A stretch of DNA of 48,692 nucleotides from an uncultured Alphaproteobacteria bacterium (GTDB lineage Bacteria; Pseudomonadota; Alphaproteobacteria; RF32; CAG-239), in the NCBI GenBank assembly GCA_947588275.1, contig CANPYJ010000009.1:1-48692 (forward strand), in the 5' to 3' direction. Position numbers and translations under genes: made by a program. The notes below the pieces were generated by a model. The model did no database searches. It saw only the letters and a list, made by a program, of their open reading frames with translations, and had not been told where the DNA came from. How positions within the stretch are numbered: position 1 is the stretch's first letter; every line of letters starts with the position of its first letter. This document shows, piece by piece, positions 41,343-48,692 of this stretch.

Positions 41343-41716
41343 AAATAATATAAATTTGTTATTGTTATTAATTTATTTACCAAGTTTTTGCTTTCTTTTG
41401 TCGAATAAATCTATCTGACTGCCGAACAATCCGATAACTATGCTAAGCTTAGGGATTTGGCAGAGTTGACAATAATTTATTAATGACTTAAAGCAAGAAT
41501 ATTATAGCATAAATTCTGCTAAAATCAATACAAAAAACAGCATCTGTAAAAATTTGTATACTTTTTGTCAAATTAAGCGCGGCTATTGATATATTTTACT
41601 TTTTGCTTGTAGAATCGGAATTGTTGGTATAGGTTAGTGACGAATATAAGTTCATCAAACGGAGAAATCCGTCTGATTTGTTTTAACCAGTGCTTGATGA
41701 GGAGCGATGAAAAACC

Positions 41717-44407
41717 ATGAGTAAATGGGTTTATACATTTGGAAACGGCAAAGCCGAAGGCGATGCCACCATGCGTAATCTCCTCGGCGGCAAAGGCGCT
41801 AACCTGGCTGAGATGAACAAGGTCGGTTTGCCGGTGCCTCCGGGATTTACGGTTACAACGGAAGTTTGTACCTATTATTACAACAATAACAAAACTTATC
41901 CGGCCGACCTGAAAGAGCAGGTTCGTGAGGCTGTTGCCGGAGTCGAGAAAGTTATGGGCAAAAAGTTTGCCGACGCAAATAACCCGCTGCTGTTTTCCGT
42001 TCGTTCCGGCGCCCGCGTTTCCATGCCGGGCATGATGGATACGGTTTTGAACCTCGGTTTGAATGACCAGACCGTTCAGGCTTTGGCCAAAGCTTCCGGC
42101 AGCGAGCGTTTTGCCTACGATTCTTATCGTCGTTTCCTGCAGATGTTTTCTGACGTGGTTTTGGGCGCGGATATCGAGCTTTATGAAGAAGCGCTGGAAA
42201 ATATGAAGAAATCCAAAGGCTACAAGTCGGATACCGATTTGACGGCCGAAGATTTGAAAGAATTGGTCAAGCAGTACAAAGCTATCGGCCAAAAAATCGG
42301 CAAAGTCGTGCCGCAGGATCCTTGGGAGCAATTGTGGGCCGGTATCGGCGCCGTGTTCGGTTCGTGGATGGCTGCCCGTGCCATTACTTACCGCAAGCTC
42401 AATAATATTCCGGGCGATTGGGGTACGGCCGTTAACGTTCAGACCATGGTCTTCGGCAATGCCGGCGATGACTGCGCTACCGGCGTATGTTTCTCGCGCG
42501 ATCCGGCTACCGGTGAAAACGTTTATTACGGCGAATATTTGGTCAATGCCCAAGGCGAAGACGTGGTGGCCGGTATTCGTACGCCGCAGCCGATGGCTTC
42601 CAAGGGCGACGGCAATTCGCTGGAAGAAAAATGGCCGAATCTGTATAAAGAATTGGTCGATGTCCGCAATAATCTGGAAAATCACTACAAAGATATGCAG
42701 GACATGGAGTTTACCATTGAACACGGCAAATTGTGGATGTTGCAGTGCCGCAACGGCAAGCGTACCGCTGCCGCGGCCGTGCGGATGGCTGTCGAAATGG
42801 TTGAAGAAGGCCTGATTAATAAGGAAGAAGCCATCATGCGCGTCGGTGCCGACCAGCTTGACCAGCTTTTGCACCCGATGCTTGATCCCAAAGCCAAGAA
42901 GACGGTTATTGCCACCGGTTTGCCGGCCAGCCCGGGAGCCGCTGTCGGCCGCGCGGTGTTCAACGCCGAAGATGCCGAGGCTTGGGCCGCCAGAGGCGAA
43001 AAAGTCATTCTTATCCGCAACGAAACCTCGCCGGAAGACATCGGCGGTATGCATGCTGCTCAGGGCGTGATTACGGCGCGCGGCGGTATGACTTCGCATG
43101 CGGCGGTTGTGGCTCGCGGAATGGGCACCCCCTGCGTTTCCGGTTCTCACGAAATTCACATTGACTATGCCAGCAAGACCATGACGACCGATAAAGGGAC
43201 CGTGGTCAAGGAAGGCGATTGGGTTTCTTTGGACGGAGCCAAAGGTCAGATTATCGAAGGCCAGGTTCCGACTGTCAAAGCTGATACCAACAGCGGAAAC
43301 TTCGGTAAACTGATGGGCTGGGTTGATGAAATCCGTACGCTGGAAGTTCGCGCCAACGCCGAGACTCCGAAAGATGCTCAGACGGCACGTGACTTCGGCG
43401 CTCAGGGTATTGGTCTGGCGCGCACCGAACACATGTTTTTTGATGCTGATCGTATTCCGGACATGCGGGCGATGATTTTGGCCGACAACGAGGAAGGGCG
43501 CCGCGCCGCGCTGGCTCGCCTGTTGCCCTATCAGAAGCAAGACTTCAAAGACTTGTTCAAAATTATGGAAGGACTGCCGGTGGTTATCCGTTTGTTGGAT
43601 CCTCCGTTGCATGAGTTCTTGCCGAACACCGATGCCGAAATGCAGGAATTGGCCAATAAAATGGGTATAACGCTGGAGAAGGTTAAACAGCGTGCCAACT
43701 CTTTGCATGAGGCCAACCCGATGCTTGGCCATCGCGGCTGCCGTCTGCCGATTACCTATCCGGAAATCTGCGAGATGCAGACTCGGGCGATTTTGGAAGC
43801 GGCTTTGGAATGCGAGGCCGAAGGCATTAAGGTTTTGCCGGAAATCGAAGTTCCGTTGACCGGTTCCAAGAAAGAACTGGATATCGTTAAAGACATCATT
43901 GATTCGACCGCGGCCAAGGTTTTTGCCGAAAAAGGCAAGAGCACCAAGTACGAAGTCGGTTCAATGATTGAGTTGCCGCGCGCCGCCCTTAAGGCTGACG
44001 AACTGGCGCAATCGGCTGAATTCTTCGGCTTTGGTACCAATGACCTGACGCAGACAACTTTGGGCATGAGCCGCGATGACACGGGCGCGATTTTGGACGA
44101 ATATCGTGCACGCGGCGTGTATGTGGCTGATCCGTTTGCTTCGATTGACGTCGAAGGCGTCGGTTGTCTGGTTAAGATGGCCTGCCAGAAAGCTCGCAGC
44201 TCCAATCCGAAGATTTGGCTTGGCGTCTGTGGCGAGCACGGCGGAGATCCGGCGTCTATTGACTTCTTCCAGACTTGCGGCATGAACTATGTTTCGTGCT
44301 CGCCGTACCGTGTGCCGGTTGCGCGTTTAGCTGCGGCACAGGCCGCTGTCCGCCACAAAGGCGAGAAAGTCAGCGATGGCAACTGCTGCTGCAAGAAGTC
44401 GGCGTAA
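41717..44407 (+). CDS. ppdK: pyruvate, phosphate dikinase
   Basis: 896 aa: MSKWVYTFGNGKAEGDATMRNLLGGKGANLAEM, ITARGGMTSHAAVVARGMGTPCVSG (catalytic His), GTNDLTQTTLGMSRDD, CGEHGGDPASIDF. Confidence 0.98.
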   Translation: MSKWVYTFGNGKAEGDATMRNLLGGKGANLAEMNKVGLPVPPGFTVTTEVCTYYYNNNKTYPADLKEQVREAVAGVEKVMGKKFADANNPLLFSVRSGARVSMPGMMDTVLNLGLNDQTVQALAKASGSERFAYDSYRRFLQMFSDVVLGADIELYEEALENMKKSKGYKSDTDLTAEDLKELVKQYKAIGQKIGKVVPQDPWEQLWAGIGAVFGSWMAARAITYRKLNNIPGDWGTAVNVQTMVFGNAGDDCATGVCFSRDPATGENVYYGEYLVNAQGEDVVAGIRTPQPMASKGDGNSLEEKWPNLYKELVDVRNNLENHYKDMQDMEFTIEHGKLWMLQCRNGKRTAAAAVRMAVEMVEEGLINKEEAIMRVGADQLDQLLHPMLDPKAKKTVIATGLPASPGAAVGRAVFNAEDAEAWAARGEKVILIRNETSPEDIGGMHAAQGVITARGGMTSHAAVVARGMGTPCVSGSHEIHIDYASKTMTTDKGTVVKEGDWVSLDGAKGQIIEGQVPTVKADTNSGNFGKLMGWVDEIRTLEVRANAETPKDAQTARDFGAQGIGLARTEHMFFDADRIPDMRAMILADNEEGRRAALARLLPYQKQDFKDLFKIMEGLPVVIRLLDPPLHEFLPNTDAEMQELANKMGITLEKVKQRANSLHEANPMLGHRGCRLPITYPEICEMQTRAILEAALECEAEGIKVLPEIEVPLTGSKKELDIVKDIIDSTAAKVFAEKGKSTKYEVGSMIELPRAALKADELAQSAEFFGFGTNDLTQTTLGMSRDDTGAILDEYRARGVYVADPFASIDVEGVGCLVKMACQKARSSNPKIWLGVCGEHGGDPASIDFFQTCGMNYVSCSPYRVPVARLAAAQAAVRHKGEKVSDGNCCCKKSA

Positions 44408-44499
44408 AAACCACATACGGATTGTCGGGCGGCGGTTGTTCTGCCTTGGCGGGAGATGCAAAGCCCGACATTCTGTTGACTGGTTGATTGTGAAATTGT

Positions 44500-44535
44500 C
44501 TATGCCCCTCAAATACGGGGCATAGATTTTTTTTG
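44500..44535 (+). terminator. Rho-independent terminator after ppdK
   Basis: CTATGCCCC-tcaaatac-GGGGCATAG followed by a T run. Confidence 0.88.
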
Positions 44536-44553
44536 TCGCAGCCAAATTTTTTG

Positions 44554-44582
44554 TTGACGTTTTTGTCTATTTTTGCTATATG
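44554..44582 (+). promoter_or_regulatory. sigma70-like promoter for the 44622 ORF
   Basis: TTGACG (44554-44559), 17-nt spacer, TATATG (44577-44582). Confidence 0.55.
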
Positions 44583-44621
44583 TGAAGACAGCTATTTATT
44601 ATTAACTAAACTACTACAATT

Positions 44622-45257
44622 ATGAAAACTAATTCGGGAGTTAACATTTCGGGACCGCAAATCGATGAGGGTTTTACAAGGTTCAATTCAACGGAAAAAC
44701 AGTTGACGCACAGGAAAAAAACTGCTGAAGCACTTAAAGATTACACAAAGGATCGTGAGTGCGAACGAGGAACTCTGCTAACCGCGATTTGTGACTATTT
44801 CGGTTCTGATATCGAAGACAAGCCCGAAACCAGACGCTCATGGTGGTGTCAGGTTTTGGCAAATCCATCAAGAGGCACTACGTTTCCGAGGATATTTTTT
44901 GCTCAGACTTATCTGGTAAAAAGCGAACCGGTTGTTATTTTGGACAACGATGAATGGTTGCAAAGAGAAGCTGTCAAAAAAGCGTTTGCGCAAATTGTGC
45001 AACTGCGGGCGGAAACAGACGCATCCTGGCGAAAAAACTTGTCGCCTTTAAGTTTGGCATTTGCTGAACTGCATTATGCGGAGAGGTTGTGCTGGACGGC
45101 TTTGGCGGGTGAGCACAGGCTTGTCTGTTTGGTTACCAACGGACTGATTGTTCCGAATTTTGAAGGCAAGATTACTCCGTATACGTCCGGCAAAAAGCTG
45201 ATACGAAGTGCCGAGTGCGTATTTCGGCCATATGACAGCTTTTTAGAAAGGCTTTAA
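44622..45257 (+). CDS. hypothetical protein
   Basis: 211-aa ORF between a good promoter and a strong terminator; no recognised family; AT-rich leader without SD. Confidence 0.65.
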   Translation: MKTNSGVNISGPQIDEGFTRFNSTEKQLTHRKKTAEALKDYTKDRECERGTLLTAICDYFGSDIEDKPETRRSWWCQVLANPSRGTTFPRIFFAQTYLVKSEPVVILDNDEWLQREAVKKAFAQIVQLRAETDASWRKNLSPLSLAFAELHYAERLCWTALAGEHRLVCLVTNGLIVPNFEGKITPYTSGKKLIRSAECVFRPYDSFLERL

Positions 45258-45259
45258 CC

Positions 45260-45291
45260 AAAAAAGCACGGTTATGAAACCGTGCTTTTTT
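45260..45291 (+). terminator. Rho-independent terminator
   Basis: aaaaaagcacggtt-atg-aaaccgtgctttttt. Confidence 0.88.
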
Positions 45292-45424
45292 GATTCTCTG
45301 TGAAACCGCTTATGTTCTTCTGCTATGGAATAAAGGGCTTCATTTTTTTTATCAAGTTTCAATCATTGTCTCTTTAAAGCGCCTAAACTTTGATGCGGCA
45401 ACGGAATTTGACGGATTCGCGCAT

Positions 45425-45458
45425 AAACAAAAACCCCGTGGCAGATAACCACGGGGTT
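45425..45458 (-). terminator. Rho-independent terminator for rpmJ
   Basis: Arms AACCCCGTGG (45432-45441) and CCACGGGGTT (45449-45458), followed on the minus strand by TTTTGTTT. Confidence 0.8.
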
Positions 45459-45475
45459 CTGTGAAAGAACGCAAA

Positions 45476-45601
45476 TTAACCCTGACGGGCTTTCATCTTG
45501 GGATTCTTTTTGTTAATCACATAAACGCGGCCTTTGCGACGAACGACTTTGCAGTCCTTGTCACGGGTCTTTTTGCTTTTTAATGAGCTGTAAATTTTCA
45601 T
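45476..45601 (-). CDS. rpmJ: 50S ribosomal protein bL36
   Basis: Hand-translated 41-aa ORF absent from the track: [41 protein letters not shown]; zinc-free type. Confidence 0.93.
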   Translation of the reverse strand: MKIYSSLKSKKTRDKDCKVVRRKGRVYVINKKNPKMKARQG

Positions 45602-45741
45602 CGCTTTTATCCTTAAACAGTCAAAATTTATCCGCAACTTAAGCTAAATCTGCGTCTTTGTCAACTTAATTTTTCAGATTCTTTGGTAAAAATTGGATAA
45701 TGCCTTTGCTTTTTGTGTCAAAGCGCTTATAATGCACGCTT

Positions 45742-46305
45742 ATGAAAGCAAGTTTAAAATGTTTGATTGTCGCCTTTGTTTGGCTGGCCGCAATGCCGGC
45801 GGCCGCTCAAATGCCGTATATTGAAGAAGCTCGCGCCCTTGGCGCCATTTCCGGACAAGGGTTGGCTTGCGGCGCTTCCAAATATGATACGTTTGAAATG
45901 CTGGCGCGCGCTATTTTGCTTACCAAGTCGCCGAGCGACAAACTTCAGACCGATGCCATCTACGCTTATTCGGAAGAAAAAGCCAATGTCTATATTTCCA
46001 AGGAAATGGACGGTTTTTACGGCTGTGCGGAAATTAATCGGCGGTTTGACAATCAGGATATTTTTAAGGCTGTGCTGTATGCCGACGGCACCATTAAAAT
46101 GCCGGACGGACAAATCCTAACCCCCCGCCAGCCTTATGATGCCCGCATGATTTATAAAAACAACAAGGATCGTGAGGCGGCGCAGGCCATTTATAACGGC
46201 GCCCAAGGTACCATTACCAAGGTTAATGTCAAAGATGAGACCATCGCGCGGATGAACGGGGCATTGCCCGAGCCGGCGGTCAAACAGTTTGGCCGCCGCA
46301 ATTAA
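45742..46305 (+). CDS. secreted hypothetical protein
   Basis: 187 aa with signal peptide (LKCLIVAFVWLAAMPAAAQ). Confidence 0.65.
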   Translation: MKASLKCLIVAFVWLAAMPAAAQMPYIEEARALGAISGQGLACGASKYDTFEMLARAILLTKSPSDKLQTDAIYAYSEEKANVYISKEMDGFYGCAEINRRFDNQDIFKAVLYADGTIKMPDGQILTPRQPYDARMIYKNNKDREAAQAIYNGAQGTITKVNVKDETIARMNGALPEPAVKQFGRRN

Positions 46306-46371
46306 AAAAGTTGCTTTTTGCAATTTTGCCTGTATAGTCTTAGCAAATTTTGTCAATGAGGAGATGAATAA

Positions 46372-48051
46372 ATGGCCGCAGTCCAATATGTGTTTGTGAT
46401 GCAAAATCTGAGCAAGGTTTTTCCCGGCGGAAAAGAATTGTTTAAGGGAATCACCCTGTCGTTCTTGCCGGGGGCAAAAATCGGCGTTTTGGGCGTTAAC
46501 GGCGCCGGCAAGTCGACGTTGCTTAAAATTATGGCCGGCGTGGATAAGGAGTTTAACGGCGAAGCTTGGGCCGCCGAAGGAATCCGCGTCGGATATTTGG
46601 AACAAGAGCCGCAGCTCGATGCCTCTAAAAACGTGATGGAAAATATTATGGACGGGATGAAAGAAACCCGAGACTTGTTGCGTCGGTTTGAGGAAGTGTC
46701 AATGCGTTTCGGCGAAGAAATGTCTGATGACGAGATGAACGAGCTGATTAACGAACAAGCCGAGTTGCAAGAAAAAATAGACGCCTGCAACGGCTGGGAG
46801 CTGGAACGTACAATCGAGATTGCCATGGATGCGCTGCGTTGTCCGCCGGCCGATGCCGATGTGACCAAACTTTCAGGAGGCGAAAGACGTCGTGTGGCTT
46901 TGTGTCGGCTGTTGCTCTCCAAGCCGGATATGCTGCTTTTGGACGAGCCGACCAATCATTTGGATGCCGAATCGGTGGCGTGGCTGGAAAATCATCTTAA
47001 GGATTATAAAGGAACGGTGGTTATGGTGACGCACGACCGCTATTTCTTGGACAACGTTACCGGTTGGATTTTGGAGCTTGACCGCGGGCAGGGAATCCCC
47101 TATGAGGGAAACTATTCTTCTTGGCTGGCGCAAAAGCAAAAACGTTTGGAGCAGGAAGCGCGCGAAGAATCGGCGCGGCAAAAGGTTTTGGCCAACGAAT
47201 TGGAGTGGATTCAAAAGAATCCCAAGGCCAGACAAGCCAAGTCTAAGGCGCGTATCAACGCTTATGATGAACTTTTGGCGCAGGCTGCCAAAGACAAAAT
47301 CAGTACCGCCAACATCACCATTCCGATGACCGAACGTCTCGGCGATTTGGTTATCGAAGCCAGTCATATCAGCAAGGCATATGGCGACAAGGTGTTGATT
47401 GATGATTTGTCGTTTAAGATTCCCAAAGGTGCAATTGTCGGTATCATCGGTCCTAACGGTGCCGGCAAAACGACGCTGTTTCGGATGATTACGGGGCAAG
47501 AAAAACCCGATGCCGGAGAAATCAGAATCGGCGACAGCGTGGATTTGGGCTATGTTGACCAAACTCGTGACGAGCTCTGCGCCGACAAGACGGTATGGGA
47601 AGAAATTTCGGACGGACTGGATATGATTCAGTTGGGCAAAAAGGAAGTGCCGTCACGGGCTTATGTCGGGCAGTTTAACTTTAAGGGTTCCGATCAACAG
47701 AAAAAAGTCGGGCAGCTCTCAGGCGGCGAACGCAACCGCGTGCATTTGGCCAAAATGCTCAAAAAAGGCGCCAACGTCATCTTGCTTGACGAGCCGACCA
47801 ATGATTTGGATGTGGATACGCTGCGTTCTCTGGAAGAAGGAATAATGAACTATCCCGGTTGTGTGTTGGTCACTTCACACGATCGCTGGTTTTTGGATCG
47901 CTTGGCCACGCATATTTTGGCTTATGAAGACAACGGTCATGTCGAGTGGTTTGAGGGCAATTTTGAAGACTATGAAAAAGATAAAATCCGCCGTCTGGGC
48001 GAAGATGCCGTCAAGCCGCATAGAATGAGGTATAAGACGCTTACTCGATGA
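46372..48051 (+). CDS. ettA: energy-dependent translational throttle protein EttA (ABC-F)
   Basis: Two ATPase domains ([96 protein letters not shown]) and [21 protein letters not shown]. Confidence 0.96.
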   Translation: MAAVQYVFVMQNLSKVFPGGKELFKGITLSFLPGAKIGVLGVNGAGKSTLLKIMAGVDKEFNGEAWAAEGIRVGYLEQEPQLDASKNVMENIMDGMKETRDLLRRFEEVSMRFGEEMSDDEMNELINEQAELQEKIDACNGWELERTIEIAMDALRCPPADADVTKLSGGERRRVALCRLLLSKPDMLLLDEPTNHLDAESVAWLENHLKDYKGTVVMVTHDRYFLDNVTGWILELDRGQGIPYEGNYSSWLAQKQKRLEQEAREESARQKVLANELEWIQKNPKARQAKSKARINAYDELLAQAAKDKISTANITIPMTERLGDLVIEASHISKAYGDKVLIDDLSFKIPKGAIVGIIGPNGAGKTTLFRMITGQEKPDAGEIRIGDSVDLGYVDQTRDELCADKTVWEEISDGLDMIQLGKKEVPSRAYVGQFNFKGSDQQKKVGQLSGGERNRVHLAKMLKKGANVILLDEPTNDLDVDTLRSLEEGIMNYPGCVLVTSHDRWFLDRLATHILAYEDNGHVEWFEGNFEDYEKDKIRRLGEDAVKPHRMRYKTLTR

Positions 48052-48120
48052 ATAAAAAGGTGAGCGGGAAGAGCGCAACTAAAAAAGGTTCTGGTAAAAA
48101 AGGCATATAATCTGGAGCAA

Positions 48121-48175
48121 AGAACGGTCAAAATCCATGTACATATATGTACACTAAATTTTGACCGCTTTGTTT
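48121..48175 (+). terminator. nested inverted repeat after ettA, possible terminator
   Basis: Outer arms CGGTCAAAAT (48125-48134) and ATTTTGACCG (48158-48167); inner 16-bp palindrome TGTACATATATGTACA (48138-48153); followed by ctttgttttt. Confidence 0.6.
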
Positions 48176-48251
48176 TTCATTCTGTCTGCACTATTTTCCG
48201 CTCTTTTTCCTGCGTCATCGCCAAATGGTTATTGGTCATTATATATTCCTT

Positions 48252-48345
48252 TGTTTGTCATTGTGCACTCTTTGTCATTGCGGAGTTTTCTCCTTCCTTT
48301 GTCATTGCGAGGAATGGAGCGTATGCGAAATGACGAAGCAATCCA
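48252..48345. repeat. TGTCATTGCGAGG-type imperfect palindromic repeat cluster
   Basis: Three TTTGTCATTG cores in about 50 bp, the last within TTGTCATTGCGAGGAATGGAGCGTATGCGAAATGACGAAGCAATCC, whose ends form GTCATTgCG...CGaAATGAC. Confidence 0.6.
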
Positions 48346-48467
48346 TCTTTATTTAGTCAGCAACTCAATGTTCGGTTTTGTTTCACGACTTTCAATGAAC
48401 CTGACTTTCTGAGATTTTACTTAAAATTAAGCATTTTGTCGATATAGTGTGATGTATGAAATATTTC

Positions 48468-48496
48468 TTGCAGAAAGAGGTATTTTGTGATAAAAT
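48468..48496 (+). promoter_or_regulatory. sigma70-like promoter upstream of flagellin
   Basis: TTGCAG (48468-48473), 17-nt spacer, TAAAAT (48491-48496), about 60 nt before the flagellin ATG. Confidence 0.45.
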
Positions 48497-48555
48497 AAAT
48501 CTTGTAGCGCGAGAATTGCGCCACAAGCAGTGTCCACAGTATTTGGAGAAAAACC

Positions 48556-48692
48556 ATGTCAGATATTTCCCTTACCGCCTCTATGAGATCGAATCTGCTG
48601 TCTTTGCAGAACACACAGAGCTTGATGGACCGGACGCAGGAGCGTTTGGCCACCGGAAACAAAGTTAACTCAGCCTTGGACAATCCGTCATC
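48556..48692 (+). CDS. flagellin, N-terminal part (truncated by window end)
   Basis: Hand translation MSDISLTASMRSNLLSLQNTQSLMDRTQERLATGNKVNSALDNPSS matches the flagellin D0/D1 N-terminus; GGAG RBS. Confidence 0.9.
   Translation, partial: MSDISLTASMRSNLLSLQNTQSLMDRTQERLATGNKVNSALDNPS

Noticed and set aside
41573-43732. 719-aa antisense ORF opposite ppdK
   Set aside because: Same codon-bias shadow effect; ppdK on the plus strand is unambiguous.
48161-48412. 83-aa plus-strand ORF in the ettA-flagellin gap
   Set aside because: Lies over the repeat cluster; no RBS and no recognisable domain.
48456-48668. 70-aa ORF overlapping the flagellin start
   Set aside because: Out of frame with the clear flagellin N-terminus at 48556.

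Overview
Window from a flagellated alphaproteobacterium. The lineage call rests on a DUF1013/TrcR-type regulator, a split F0-only ATP synthase operon (atpI-atpB-atpE-atpF'-atpF), a fliM-DUF6468-like-MotE-like gene order, and a zapA-6S RNA neighbourhood. Most of it is housekeeping: rpoB-rpoC, a YmdB-family phosphoesterase, a probable 6S RNA, zapA, efp, rpmE, a Ca/Na antiporter, uvrC, pgsA, an OmpR/EnvZ-like two-component pair, uvrB, flagellar genes (fliO, fliP, fliL, fliM, motE-like), dciA-like, dsbA-like, F0 ATP synthase genes, ppdK, rpmJ (missed by the ORF track), ettA, and the 5' end of a flagellin gene at the right edge. Observations most worth a second look: (1) a TrcR regulator fused in frame to a histone-H1-like Lys/Ala/Pro tail, with AGGAGG plus an in-frame ATG exactly at the junction; (2) an EF-P gene flanked by a ThiE-like and a SuhB-like protein that have both lost expected active-site motifs; (3) a 1174-aa repeat-rich lipoprotein with a Bacteroidota-like export signature and an SD-less AT-rich leader; (4) a membrane protein with a degenerate cyclase-like domain followed by a PPC-like protein; (5) an ATP synthase c subunit with a modified glycine motif; (6) nested palindromes and a TGTCATTGCGAGG-type repeat between ettA and flagellin. 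No CRISPR array, tRNA, rRNA or intact mobile element was recognised. All family calls are from reading motifs; no database search was run.
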